A DNA stretch of 64,000 nucleotides from Paraburkholderia tagetis. Lineage in GTDB: Bacteria > Pseudomonadota > Gammaproteobacteria > Burkholderiales > Burkholderiaceae. A program made the translations under genes and the position numbers. Positions within the stretch are counted from its first letter, which is position 1; each line of letters starts with the position of its first letter. Location: contig NZ_JAKLJA010000009.1 in assembly GCF_022213065.1 (NCBI RefSeq), forward strand, positions 1 to 64,000, read 5' to 3'. Below are positions 37,207-46,085 of the stretch, piece after piece. The notes beneath the pieces were generated by a model. The model saw only the letters and a list, made by a program, of their open reading frames with translations, searched no databases and was not told the DNA's origin.

Positions 37207-38069
37207 GCCGCGTGCACGGCGGCCTCGCCGTAGCGGCGCTCGAGTCTGCGCACGGTGAAATGGCCGTGCGCGACGTTCTGGAAGTGATCGATGAACACCG
37301 TGTTCACCATGGCGCCGAGCACCGCGCCGATGGCCGGAATCGACTTCGCCGCCACCTGCTCGCTGACCTGCACGGAAAAGCGCGCGGCCACGGTCTGCAT
37401 GAGCTTGAGCAACGCAGTCGAGCCGTGCGCGGCGAAGCCCTTGGTCGCCATCTCCGACGATGCTTTCGATACCGCCTGCGCAAGGGCGCCGCGCACGATG
37501 AAATAGCCGAACTCGGCTTCGTCGTCGGCGGGCGAGCGTCCACCCATGCCGAATACGGTCAGGCACTGGAGCTGGGTGTCGGCGCTCGCGAGGTCTTCGC
37601 CTTCGCTGCGCGCGATGTCGCAGATCGAGCGGAACATCAGCGTCGTGGTGACGGGGAGCTCCACCGGCAGCGCGAACAGGCCGAACGCGCCGCCCGCCGC
37701 ACCCGTGGTGGCGACGGCGAACTTGTGCAGCAGGTTGCTCGGCTTCGCAGCCTGCTTTTCTCCCTGCCTGGCGGCTTGTGCCGAGATTTGCGTCGATCCC
37801 GCCGGTGCGGCGGCCCCGGCGACCTCCAGCGCGCCCTCGCTCGGTTTGCCGAGTGTCTTGAGCGCAAGCTGCAGACATTTGCGCAGTGCAGCCTGGGTCG
37901 CGTCGGTGACCTTGTCGTTCGCCACGGCGGGCAGCTTCGCGATCAGCTTCTCGACCGGCGCGCCCACGATCGCGGCGAGCTTCATGCCGAGCGGCGGCGT
38001 TTCCAGCTCGTGCTTTGCGCGCCTGAGCGCGGCAAGATCGGCTTCGGAAAAATCAGAATATGACCCCAT
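37176..38069 (-). CDS. EcsC-family protein
   Basis: This 297-residue protein matches the EcsC family in layout: an N-terminal helical part (DLAALRRAKHELETPPLG), a hydrophobic glycine/alanine stretch (VATTGAAGGAFGLFALPVELPVTTTLMFRSICDIARSEGED, about residues 125-165) and a C-terminal AIGAVLGAMVNTVFIDHFQNVAHGHFTVRRLERRYG region. EcsC was named for a gene linked to an ABC exporter in Bacillus; its biochemical role is unknown. ATG 38069 follows GGGAG at good spacing; ATG 38108 is a longer option. It converges with the esterase gene. Confidence 0.85.
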   Translation of the reverse strand: MGSYSDFSEADLAALRRAKHELETPPLGMKLAAIVGAPVEKLIAKLPAVANDKVTDATQAALRKCLQLALKTLGKPSEGALEVAGAAAPAGSTQISAQAARQGEKQAAKPSNLLHKFAVATTGAAGGAFGLFALPVELPVTTTLMFRSICDIARSEGEDLASADTQLQCLTVFGMGGRSPADDEAEFGYFIVRGALAQAVSKASSEMATKGFAAHGSTALLKLMQTVAARFSVQVSEQVAAKSIPAIGAVLGAMVNTVFIDHFQNVAHGHFTVRRLERRYGEAAVHAAYDGIDVALD

Positions 38070-38134
38070 AAATCTCCCGGGAAAACGGTTCGGCGAACGC
38101 TGCTCCACGCCCAGTGTAGAGGATCACATCGTGC

Positions 38135-38161
38135 TATGATTTTGAATCCTTGACGTATCAA
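38135..38161 (+). promoter_or_regulatory. Possible promoter and operator of the EmrB-type exporter
   Basis: TATGAT (38135-38140) is a good -10 hexamer and is followed by TTGA-CGTA-TCAA (38150-38161), a short inverted repeat placed as a repressor site for the nearby MarR protein. There is no clear -35. Confidence 0.35.
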
Positions 38162-38178
38162 TCATTGCAGGATCAAAA

Positions 38179-39774
38179 ATGGCCGTCCGTACTGCCGCAC
38201 ATCATTCGAGCGGGCAGGTGCTGCCGTTCCGGGAATCGCTGATGGCGATGCTCGGCATTTCCTTCGTGAGCATGCTGGTTGCGCTGGACCAGACCGTTGT
38301 CGGTACCGCGCTGCCGACCATCGTCGCTGAGCTGCGCGGCTTCGAGCTTTACGCGTGGGTCGCCACGTCCTACCTGCTTACCTCGGTTATCACCGTCCCC
38401 ATTTTCGGCCGCCTCGGCGACTATTACGGGCGCAAGCCGTTCGTGATTGCGTCGATCGTCGTCTTCACCGGCGCTTCCGTGCTGTGCGGCGCGGCCAACA
38501 GCATGATGTTCCTCGTGCTTGCCCGCGGCCTTCAGGGCATCGGTGGCGGCATGCTGGTGGGCACCGCGTTCGCCTGCATCCCCGATCTCTTTCCCGATTC
38601 GGTCGTGCGCCTGAAGTGGCAGGTGCTGATGAGCTCGGCGTTCGGCATCGCCAACGCGGTGGGGCCGTCGCTCGGCGGCTTTCTCACGCAGTATTACGGC
38701 TGGCGTTCGGTGTTTTACGTGAATCTGCCGGTCGGGCTGCTTTCGCTGTTCTTCGTCTGGCGCTATCTGCCGCACCTGCGTCATGTCGCGCACAAGGAGC
38801 GCATGCGGCTCGACTGGCCCGGCGCGCTGCTCATTGCCGTGGCGCTCGGCAGCCTGCAACTGTTCGTCGAGCGACTGTCGCAGCACGGCGTGACGTTTTT
38901 CTCGCTCGGCCTGCTCGCGCTGGCGGCAGCGTCGGGCTGGGCGCTGTGGCACTGGGAGCGGCGCTGCCCGCAGGCGATTCTGCCCGTCGACATGTTTCGC
39001 AACGCGAGCCTCAACGCGCTCTTCACGCTGGCGGTGCTGGGCGGCTTCACAATGTTCTCGCTGCTGTTCTACGCGCCGCTGCTGTTCCAGGGCGGCTTCG
39101 GCATGACGCCGAACGAGGCGGGCATGGTCATCACGCCGCTCGTGGTGTTCATCACGATCGGCAGCATCGCGAACGGGCGCATCGTTTCACGCATCCGCAA
39201 CCCGAACCGGATGCTCTACATCGGCTTTTCGATGCTGGCGTTCGCGTGCTTCGGGGTCGCGCTCGCCACACACAACGCGCCGCGCTCGCTGCTGATGGCG
39301 CTCATGATCGTGGGCGGCATCGGGCTTGGCTTCGTGATGCCGAACCTCACCGTGTTCGCGCAGCAGACCGCGGGCCGCGAGCATCTGGGTATCGCTACGG
39401 CGCTGCTGCAGTCGCTGCGCATGATCGGCGGGATGTTCGGCACGGCGCTCACGGGCACGATGGTCACGCAGCTTTACACGAGCGGCGTGCAAAAGGCGCT
39501 GGACGCCGATCACGCAACGCACTGGTTCGCCCAACTCGCTGACCCGCAGATTCTCATCAACCGCGACGCGCAGCATGTGCTCGTTGGCGAACTCGCGAAG
39601 GCCGGGCACAATGGCGCGCCGCTGCTCGAAGCCGCGCGCGAGGCGCTGGTGGGCGCGATTCATCTGGGCATCGCGGTGGCCGCGGCGGTCGCGGTCGTGT
39701 CGATCTGGCAGACGCGGCGCGTGCCGCCCGTCAAGCTGCAACGCAAGGTCGAGCCCGTGATTCACGCCGATTGA
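38179..39774 (+). CDS. DHA2-family (EmrB/QacA-type) MFS multidrug exporter
   Basis: This 531-residue inner-membrane protein has about 14 helices. DHA2 motifs are visible: motif D-like LDQTVVGTALPTIVAEL at the N-terminus, motif A GRLGDYYGRKPF after helix 2 and RGLQGIGGGML in helix 4. It should export toxic organic compounds in exchange for protons. No EmrA-type adaptor lies next to it, so it may act alone across the inner membrane. AGGA precedes the ATG. The MarR regulator 156 bases downstream in the same direction is its likely repressor. Confidence 0.9.
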   Translation: MAVRTAAHHSSGQVLPFRESLMAMLGISFVSMLVALDQTVVGTALPTIVAELRGFELYAWVATSYLLTSVITVPIFGRLGDYYGRKPFVIASIVVFTGASVLCGAANSMMFLVLARGLQGIGGGMLVGTAFACIPDLFPDSVVRLKWQVLMSSAFGIANAVGPSLGGFLTQYYGWRSVFYVNLPVGLLSLFFVWRYLPHLRHVAHKERMRLDWPGALLIAVALGSLQLFVERLSQHGVTFFSLGLLALAAASGWALWHWERRCPQAILPVDMFRNASLNALFTLAVLGGFTMFSLLFYAPLLFQGGFGMTPNEAGMVITPLVVFITIGSIANGRIVSRIRNPNRMLYIGFSMLAFACFGVALATHNAPRSLLMALMIVGGIGLGFVMPNLTVFAQQTAGREHLGIATALLQSLRMIGGMFGTALTGTMVTQLYTSGVQKALDADHATHWFAQLADPQILINRDAQHVLVGELAKAGHNGAPLLEAAREALVGAIHLGIAVAAAVAVVSIWQTRRVPPVKLQRKVEPVIHAD

Positions 39775-39930
39775 GCACGCGCCGCGCCTTGGGATTCGCG
39801 CGGCTGGCGGTCTGATCGATACGACAGGCACGGTGGGCACGCCAGGGACAATCGGCACGGCAGGCGGAAAAAGACGGTGAGGCACGCAAGGCCACGCTGC
39901 CAGAGACAGGAAGACAGGCAGGAACACAGT

Positions 39931-40404
39931 ATGGAAACACAGGACCGCGTCGCCATTGTCCAGCAGTTCGGACGGACTTATCGCACGTTCATGTCGGCGT
40001 TCGAGGCGCAGGTGGGGCATCCGTTGCCGCGCTGGCGCATTTTGATCGCGTTGCATGAGCAGAATGGCGAGTCGTCGCAGAAGCGACTCGTCGAGCGTCT
40101 GCGCGTGGATCCGGGCGCGCTCACGCGGCAACTGAAGCCGCTGGAGGCGCTGGGCTGGATCGCGCGCAGCGCCGACGCGCGCGACAACCGCATTACCAAT
40201 GTCCAGCTCACGCAGGCGGGGCACGACGCTGTCGAGGCGGGCATGCCGCGGCGCAATGCGTTCCTGAACCAGACGATGTCGCTGCCCGACGATGCGCTCA
40301 TGGCGCTGTCGAGCGCATTGCGGATGATGGAGGAGCGCATCGGCGTGGCGGTGGCGCAAGCCGATGCAGCCGCCAGCATAGAAGCGAAGGAAGGACGCGA
40401 ATAA
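39931..40404 (+). CDS. MarR-family transcriptional regulator
   Basis: This 157-residue winged-helix protein has helices and wing laid out as in MarR: LPRWRILIALHEQNGESSQKRLVERLRVDPGALTRQLKPLEALGWIARSADARDNR is the DNA-binding core, including the D-x-R-D-N-R wing tip. Such proteins are dimers that release DNA on binding a phenolic or other small ligand. An AGGA site precedes the ATG. Its position after the EmrB-type exporter suggests local control. The stop codon sits inside the base of the terminator read from the opposite strand. Confidence 0.9.
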   Translation: METQDRVAIVQQFGRTYRTFMSAFEAQVGHPLPRWRILIALHEQNGESSQKRLVERLRVDPGALTRQLKPLEALGWIARSADARDNRITNVQLTQAGHDAVEAGMPRRNAFLNQTMSLPDDALMALSSALRMMEERIGVAVAQADAAASIEAKEGRE

Positions 40405-40434
40405 AACGCGGCCAGACTGCGAGAGCCTGGCCGC
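40401..40434 (-). terminator. Intrinsic terminator of the DSD1-like gene
   Basis: Read leftwards, an 8-bp stem (GCGGCCAG with CTGGCCGC, 11-base loop) runs into GTTTTATT. It lies about 90 bases after the stop at 40525 and overlaps the marR stop codon. Confidence 0.6.
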
Positions 40435-40455
40435 CGTGCATCCGCCCTGGATCGA

Positions 40456-40515
40456 GCTGCGAAGCGGACTACCAAGCAAACTGCAAAACGAACTGCGAAG
40501 CAAACTGCAAAGCGA
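40456..40515. repeat. Five tandem 12-bp repeats between convergent genes
   Basis: Five units of the form ACTGCAAAGCGA (from 40456, 40468, 40480, 40492, 40504) fill the gap between marR and the DSD1-like gene. Unlike the other 12-bp arrays in the window, this one is non-coding. Confidence 0.75.
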
Positions 40516-40524
40516 ACAGAACGA

Positions 40525-41826
40525 TCAGAAGAACGTTTCGATCACTTCCGTCACGCGATACTGTCCGTCGACCATCAGCACCTGGCGCCACTTGTCGAAC
40601 GTGAGGCAGGGGTGCGAAATATCGAAGCCGATCATGTCGCCGACCTTGAGATCCGCGCCAGCTGGAATCTGCAGATAGGCGTGCTGATCCATCATCTGGA
40701 AGACTGCCCAGCCCTCGTTTGCGGCGATTTCGCGCGGCATGCTGCCACTGTCACGCGAAGGGCGATAGTGGCGCGTCGGCTCGGGAAAGCCCGCATCGAA
40801 CGCGGCGTCGCGCTTGCCGAAGCCGACGATCGCGCGGCCCGGCTCCGGAATCGACTGCACATAGGCCCACAACTGTAGCGCCGGCAGGAGCGCCACGCCC
40901 ATCTCGCGCGCGACCGGATTGCGTGTGAGGATTTGCGACTGCGCCTGCTTATAGACGCCCACGTCGTGCGTGAGATAGCAGCCGGGGCGCAGCACGACGT
41001 CGATCGTGCCGGCCTGCGCGGCCTTCGAGAATTCCTCGGCCACCACGTCGTACCACGCCGATCCCGCGCCCGAGAGCAGCGCGGGCGAGCGCGAGAAGCG
41101 GCCCGCCGCGGCCAGTTCCTCGGTCACGTTGAGGGCGTCGCGCAGGAAGGTGCGCACTTCGCTTTCTTCCTTGAGGATGCCCTCATAGATTTCCACGCCC
41201 GCGAGCTTGAGCGAGTCCGGATAGCGCGCGATCGCGTCGAGCACGGCGCGACGCGTGTCCGAATCGCGCACGCCAGTGCGCCCGCGCGGCACGCCCAGTT
41301 CGAGCAGCACCTCCAGCGTGCGCTTTGAGGCGCGGAAGAATTCGCCCAGTTGCTCGACGCCCTCCACCGAGTCGACGAGACACAAAAACTCGAAGTCGGG
41401 GTCGCTCAGCAGTTCTGCGATGATCGCCATGTTGTGGCGGCCCACGAGCTGGTTTGCCATCAACACGCGCGAGATGCCGCCGCGATACGCGGCGCGCGTC
41501 TGGTGCGCGGTGGCGAGCGTGATGCCCCACGCGCCGGTTTCGATCTGGCGGCGAAAGAGCTGCGGCGCCATCGTGGTCTTGCCGTGCGGCGCGAGCTTCA
41601 CACCGTAGCGCGTGACGAAGTCCTGCATCCATTTGAGGTTGTGTTCGACGCGCTCGGCGTACAGCACGGCCGCCGGCAGGCTCACGTCTTCGGCGAGCAG
41701 ATTCCACTCGAGGCGCGCCGCGTCTCCCAGCGGGACGCTCGCGCCCGGCAGGTTGCCGAGGCCCTTGCTGTTCGGGTCGATCGTTGCGCTCTGATAGTTT
41801 GTAACTTTCATTTCCGTTCGCTCCAT
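40525..41826 (-). CDS. D-amino-acid deaminase of the DSD1/alanine-racemase fold
   Basis: This 433-residue fold-type III PLP enzyme has the N-terminal barrel motif RYGVKLAPHGKTTMAPQLF; the Lys of PHGKT binds PLP. Its C-terminal metal-binding segment FDISHPCLTFDKW resembles the His-x-Cys zinc site of eukaryotic-type D-serine dehydratase. It likely converts D-serine or related D-amino acids to 2-oxoacid plus ammonia. GGAGAG precedes ATG 41826; ATG 41811 is an alternative. It is divergent from an RpiR regulator, a D-aminoacylase and RidA, which together suggest a D-amino-acid catabolic locus. Confidence 0.87.
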   Translation of the reverse strand: MERTEMKVTNYQSATIDPNSKGLGNLPGASVPLGDAARLEWNLLAEDVSLPAAVLYAERVEHNLKWMQDFVTRYGVKLAPHGKTTMAPQLFRRQIETGAWGITLATAHQTRAAYRGGISRVLMANQLVGRHNMAIIAELLSDPDFEFLCLVDSVEGVEQLGEFFRASKRTLEVLLELGVPRGRTGVRDSDTRRAVLDAIARYPDSLKLAGVEIYEGILKEESEVRTFLRDALNVTEELAAAGRFSRSPALLSGAGSAWYDVVAEEFSKAAQAGTIDVVLRPGCYLTHDVGVYKQAQSQILTRNPVAREMGVALLPALQLWAYVQSIPEPGRAIVGFGKRDAAFDAGFPEPTRHYRPSRDSGSMPREIAANEGWAVFQMMDQHAYLQIPAGADLKVGDMIGFDISHPCLTFDKWRQVLMVDGQYRVTEVIETFF

Positions 41827-41882
41827 CTACTCTCCATTGCGCCTGCCTGCAAGGAAACCGCGCACGCATTGCAGGTTCGGCG

Positions 41883-41914
41883 TTGACTTGGAGATAGTAC
41901 ACAAAGTACCATCT
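41883..41914 (+). promoter_or_regulatory. Promoter and operator in the deaminase/RpiR divergent region
   Basis: TTGACT (41883-41888) and TACCAT (41907-41912), 18 bases apart, form a plausible sigma-70 promoter for rpiR. An imperfect inverted repeat, AGATAGTAC (41892-41900) and GTACCATCT (41906-41914), matching eight of nine, lies across spacer and -10. It is placed to repress rpiR and possibly the divergent deaminase gene. Confidence 0.5.
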
Positions 41915-42031
41915 GTACGGGAAATGTTATTTATTAACAGACTCTCGCAGCCTGTTTATCTGCCCGTCGGTCTGCCCGTTTATTTGTCCACGCATGTGGC
42001 CACTTACTGCTCTGAGCCTCGCACGCCCCTC

Positions 42032-43021
42032 ATGAACTCAGCCGCCGAACCAGGACGTTTCGATATCGTCGCCCGCATTGCGCAATGCGTGCCGGATCTG
42101 CGTCCGGCCGAGCGCGACGTCGCCGCTCTGATTCTCGACGACCTCGCCGCTGCCGCCCGCGCCAGCATCGGCGAACTGGCGCAGCGCGCGGGCGTGAGCA
42201 TCGCCTCCGTCACGCGCTTCGCGAAGGCGGTGGGCTGCCACGACGTGCGCGAACTCAAGCTGCGGCTCGCCCAGGCCGCTGCCGTGGGCGAGCGGTTTTT
42301 GCGCGCCGCCCAGGAAGACGGCGGCAGCCGGGACGCGGGCAAGGCTGGCCTTCGGAAGCGTCGTGCCGGTGATGCGCCGGCTTCGTCTTCGGCAACGTCT
42401 TCGGCGCCTTCCGAGGACGTGCTCGCCACGCGCGTCTACGAAGAAATCCATGCCGCGCTCGCGCGCAATCACGAGTTACTGCGCCAGGCGCCGTTTGCCG
42501 AGGCCGCTGCCGCGCTGGCCCAGGCGCGCATGATCTATGTGTTCGGCATGGGCGGCGGCTCCAGCGCGCTCGCCGACGAAATGCGCTTTCGCCTCGTGCG
42601 CCTCGGTCGCCCCGTTGCGTCGTATCAGGACAGTCTGCTGCAACGCATGGTCGCGAGCACGCTCTCGCCCGATTGCGTGGTCGTCGCGCTTTCGGTAACA
42701 GGGCGCGTGCCCGAGTTGCTCGACGCGTGCCGCATCGCGCGCGATTACGGCGCGAAGCTGATTGCGCTTACCGCGCCGGCGTCGCCGCTCGCGGCGCTCG
42801 CCGACTGGCTCGTGCCGCTCGTCGCGAGCGAGACCGATTTCATTTACAAACCTTCGTCGTCGCGATACGCGATGATGATGGCGCTCGATGTGCTCGTGAC
42901 GGAACTGGCGCTCACGCAGCCCGAAGCGAGCCGCGAATTGCTGCGCCGCATGAAGCTCACGCTCGACGCGCATCGCGGCACGGCCGGGCGCGGCGGCCAG
43001 CGCCAGCCGCTCGGCGATTGA
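42032..43021 (+). CDS. RpiR-family transcriptional regulator
   Basis: This 329-residue protein has an N-terminal RpiR HTH (about residues 10-85: RPAERDVAALILDDLAAAARASIGELAQRAGVSIASVTRFAKAVGC) and a C-terminal SIS domain (about 160-300: ARMIYVFGMGGGSSALADEMRFRLVRLGRPV), which normally binds a phosphosugar but in this branch may bind other metabolites. A Ser/Ala-rich linker (PASSSATSSAPSED) with 12-bp-like periodicity joins them. It is divergent from the DSD1-like deaminase and lies 100 bases before the D-aminoacylase gene, so it probably regulates both. Confidence 0.9.
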   Translation: MNSAAEPGRFDIVARIAQCVPDLRPAERDVAALILDDLAAAARASIGELAQRAGVSIASVTRFAKAVGCHDVRELKLRLAQAAAVGERFLRAAQEDGGSRDAGKAGLRKRRAGDAPASSSATSSAPSEDVLATRVYEEIHAALARNHELLRQAPFAEAAAALAQARMIYVFGMGGGSSALADEMRFRLVRLGRPVASYQDSLLQRMVASTLSPDCVVVALSVTGRVPELLDACRIARDYGAKLIALTAPASPLAALADWLVPLVASETDFIYKPSSSRYAMMMALDVLVTELALTQPEASRELLRRMKLTLDAHRGTAGRGGQRQPLGD

Positions 43022-43121
43022 TCGCTTTGCATGGGAACGGGGTAAGGTCTGAAGCACGCACCCCGTATCGATAACTTTGAACAGAACCGCTTAAGCGCGG
43101 TATCGACAGGAGACTCAAGCC

Positions 43122-44591
43122 ATGCATTCGCATCCGGAAGCTGCAGATACCCTGATCGTCGGCGCAACGCTCTACGACGGCACGGGCGCGCCGAGCGTCG
43201 AGCGCGATGTCGCGCTGCGCGATGGCCGCATCGTCGCCATCGGCAATCTGTCGAACTGGCTCGCGGAGGACGTGATCGAGGCCAATGGGCGTGCGCTCGC
43301 GCCGGGCTTTATCGACGTCCACACGCACGACGACACGCATGTGATCCGCTCGCCGCAGATGTTGCCGAAGATCAGTCAGGGCGTGACCACGGTGATCGTC
43401 GGCAATTGCGGGATCAGCGCTTCGCCGGTGTCGCTCAAGGGTGAGCCCCCCGATCCGATGAACCTGCTCGGCGAGCGCGACGCGTTCCAGTATCCGACGT
43501 TCGCCGCCTACGTGGACGCCGTGAACGGCGCGAAGCCGGCGGTGAACGTGGGTGCGCTGATCGGCCATACGGCGCTGCGCAACAACCACATGGACGATCT
43601 CAAGCGCGCCGCCACCGGCGACGAGATCGCAGCGATGCGTGCGCAACTCGAAGAGGCGCTCGCCCATGGCGCGCTTGGGCTCTCCACCGGGCTCGCCTAT
43701 GGCAACGCCTTTGCGGCATCGACCGAGGAAGTCGCCTCGCTCGCCGAACCGCTCGCCGTCGCCGGCGCGCTCTACACGACGCATATGCGCACCGAGTTCG
43801 ACGCCATCCTCGAGGCTATGGAGGAGGCGTATCACATCGGCAAGCATGCACGCGTACCGGTCGTCATTTCGCACCTGAAGTGTGCGGGCCCGTCGAACTG
43901 GGGGCGCAGCACGGAAGTGCTCGCGTCGCTCGAAGGCGCGCGCAAGTATCAGCCGGTGGGTTGCGACTGCTATCCATACAGCCGCAGCTCGTCCACGCTC
44001 GACCTCAAGCAGGTGACGGGCGACATCGACATCACGATCACGTGGTCGACGCCGCATCCCGAGCAGGCGGGCAAGCTCATCAAGGACATCGCGGCCGAAT
44101 GGGGCGTCTCGCAGCAGGAGGCCGGCAAGCGCCTGCAGCCGGCGGGCGCGGTCTATCACAACATGTCCGAGGACGATGTGCGCCGCATCCTCTCGCATCC
44201 GATGACGATGGTGGGCTCGGACGGCCTGCCGAACGACCCGCTGCCGCATCCGCGCCTGTGGGGCGCGTTTCCGCGCGTGCTGGGGCATTACGCGCGCGAC
44301 GTGGCGCTGCTGCCGCTCGAAGAGGCAGTGCGCAAGATGACGGGTTTATCGGCGCGGCGCTTTGGCCTCACTCAGCGCGGCGAGGTGCATGTGGGTTGGC
44401 ACGCCGACCTCGTGCTGTTCGATCCCGCGAAGGTGCGCGACGCCGCGACCTTCGAGAAGCCGCAGCAAGTGGCCGAAGGCATCGACGCGGTGTGGGTGAA
44501 CGGTGTGCTTTCGTACCGCGACGGCCAGCCGACGGGCGACAGCGCGGGACACTTCGTCGCGCGAGGTACGCGCGATGCGCAGGTGTTCTAA
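43122..44591 (+). CDS. N-acyl-D-amino-acid deacylase (D-aminoacylase)
   Basis: This 489-residue amidohydrolase-superfamily enzyme removes acyl groups from N-acyl-D-amino acids. It shows the metal-binding APGFIDVHTHDDTH motif (near residue 65), the GNCG segment near residue 97 with the bridging Cys typical of D-aminoacylases, HTALRNN, the ISHLKCAG metal ligand (His near 250) and the catalytic Asp in TMVGSDGLPND (near 366). An AGGAGA site precedes the ATG. Free D-amino acids released here could feed the deaminase at 40525-41826. Confidence 0.92.
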   Translation: MHSHPEAADTLIVGATLYDGTGAPSVERDVALRDGRIVAIGNLSNWLAEDVIEANGRALAPGFIDVHTHDDTHVIRSPQMLPKISQGVTTVIVGNCGISASPVSLKGEPPDPMNLLGERDAFQYPTFAAYVDAVNGAKPAVNVGALIGHTALRNNHMDDLKRAATGDEIAAMRAQLEEALAHGALGLSTGLAYGNAFAASTEEVASLAEPLAVAGALYTTHMRTEFDAILEAMEEAYHIGKHARVPVVISHLKCAGPSNWGRSTEVLASLEGARKYQPVGCDCYPYSRSSSTLDLKQVTGDIDITITWSTPHPEQAGKLIKDIAAEWGVSQQEAGKRLQPAGAVYHNMSEDDVRRILSHPMTMVGSDGLPNDPLPHPRLWGAFPRVLGHYARDVALLPLEEAVRKMTGLSARRFGLTQRGEVHVGWHADLVLFDPAKVRDAATFEKPQQVAEGIDAVWVNGVLSYRDGQPTGDSAGHFVARGTRDAQVF

Positions 44592-44702
44592 GCAACGCGT
44601 ACTGGGTTTTTTACGCAAACAGAATTTCGACCACCAGGCGTGCGCGGCATCCGGCGTCAGTCGCGAAGCCGCATGCACCGCACGAACTCAAAGGAGCAAA
44701 CG

Positions 44703-45092
44703 ATGAAACGAATTGGAGCGGAAGGCGGCAAGGGCCAGGGCGGACAACATCTGCCGTTCGCGCGCGCGGTGGAAGCCGACGGCTGGCTGTACGTCTCGGG
44801 CCAGACGCCGATGGAAGGCGGCGAGGTGATCAACGGCGGCATCGTCGAGCAATCGCACAAGGCCATTCAGAATTTGTTCGCCATCCTCAAGGAAGCCGGC
44901 TATGGCGCGGAGCACGTGGTGCGCTGCGGCGTCTGGCTCGACGACGCGCGTGACTTCCAGTCGTTCAACAAGGTGTTCCGCGAATACTTCGGCGAGCATC
45001 CGCCGGCACGCGCCTGCGTACAGTCGAGCATGGTGGTGGACTGCAAGGTCGAGGTCGATTGCGTCGCGTATAAGGCGCCGGCCGGGAAGTAA
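44703..45092 (+). CDS. RidA-family enamine/imine deaminase
   Basis: This 129-residue RidA/YjgF-family protein has the typical LPFARAVEADGWLYVSGQTPM start, the central GGIVEQSHKAIQNLFAILKEAG helix and the terminal PPARACVQSSMVV segment with the conserved Arg that binds the carboxylate of 2-aminoacrylate. RidA hydrolyses reactive enamines released by PLP dehydratases to ketoacids. That makes it a sensible partner for the deaminase in this cluster. AAAGGAG precedes the ATG. Confidence 0.92.
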   Translation: MKRIGAEGGKGQGGQHLPFARAVEADGWLYVSGQTPMEGGEVINGGIVEQSHKAIQNLFAILKEAGYGAEHVVRCGVWLDDARDFQSFNKVFREYFGEHPPARACVQSSMVVDCKVEVDCVAYKAPAGK

Positions 45093-45149
45093 GGGCTGGT
45101 TGGCGTGGCGCGAGAGCGCTGCACAAAAGGGGAAGAAACGGCTGCCGGG

Positions 45150-45470
45150 TTATCTGGCGGCTGTTTTGTTATTCGCGCCGCCACCGCGCGGCGTGCCTTG
45201 CGTGATACGCAACTCGATCTTCATGCCGGCGGCCACGGCCATGTTGATGAGCGAGTCGAGCGAGAACAACTCGATCTTGCCGCGCACGAGATCTGACACG
45301 CGCGGCTGCGTCACGCCAAAAAGCTGGGCCGCCTGCGCCTGGCTCATCGTGTTGCGCTTGATGTATTCCTCGAGTGCGATCATCAGATCGCTGCGCAGCG
45401 TCATGTTTTGCGCGGCTTCGGGCGTGTCTTCGATGGCGTCCCAAACGCTGTCGAACTGCTGAGTCTTCAC
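45150..45470 (-). CDS. HigA-like XRE antitoxin
   Basis: This 106-residue helix-turn-helix protein (residues 28-85: SDLMIALEEYIKRNTMSQAQAAQLFGVTQPRVSDLVRGKIELFSLDSLINMAVAAG) is of the short XRE group found as antitoxin downstream of RelE/HigB toxins. Its ATG overlaps the stop of the toxin-like frame (ATGA), the usual toxin-first HigBA order. It likely represses its own promoter. The partner toxin appears frameshifted, so the antitoxin may be a surviving orphan. Confidence 0.85.
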   Translation of the reverse strand: MKTQQFDSVWDAIEDTPEAAQNMTLRSDLMIALEEYIKRNTMSQAQAAQLFGVTQPRVSDLVRGKIELFSLDSLINMAVAAGMKIELRITQGTPRGGGANNKTAAR

Positions 45471-45827
45471 GGTTCGTGCTCCTGTTTGATGGCAGCGCGA
45501 TAACGCTGCCTGGCGAGGGAAAGGTCGGTGAACGCCGTCTTTTCCGTTTTCTTCTTGAAGCAGTGCAGCACGTGAACGGCCACTGGCTTTACATCGCTGA
45601 TGTTATACAAAATTTTATATGTCCTCCGGAGGGTAAGCCGCCCAGCGAAAGCCAGGAATGACATGGCTCAAGTCTCCGAATGAACGGGTGTTTGCGCCCC
45701 CGATTGCATCAAGCGCCAACGCACTTCGCAGCCCCGTTGGCCATCCGGCCAAGTGAAATTCCCAATATTTGAGCGACCCAATCACATATTGGAGATCGCG
45801 GAAAGATCGACCTACAATCCGAACCAT
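45467..45827 (-). pseudogene. Frameshifted RelE/HigB-type (Gp49-like) toxin
   Basis: Two minus-strand frames together look like one toxin. The upstream frame from about 45827 reads VRIVGRSFRDLQYVIG.. to FGDLSHVIPGF and ends at a stop near 45615. The other frame (45467-45664) reads RTYKILYNISDVKPVAVHVLHCFKKKTEKT and DLSLARQRYRAA, the conserved C-terminal half of Gp49/HigB-like toxins (VYVLHCFQKKTEKT pattern). The change of frame falls at about 45615-45660. A genuine small ORF starting at 45664 cannot be excluded, but it would lack the toxin N-terminus. The antitoxin downstream is intact. Confidence 0.5.
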
Positions 45828-46085
45828 CCGACATGACGCGCCACGCGCTCCAGACAAGCGCGTACCGAGTGCAAGTCGGCTCAATCCAGACAAAAGCCCG
45901 CGGCCGCGCAAGACAAGCGTTCCAGCGGGCAAATCGGAGACGTCAGCCATGTTCCAGCCCGCGAAGTGCGCGGCCTCGTGCCGTCCGCCGTCACGCGCGA
46001 AAGCGCGCCCTTGCTTTGCGCACATGGCCCGCAGGCTGTCGTTCGACGCCGTGCGTTTATCCCCGTCTTTCTGATCGACCTCGCC

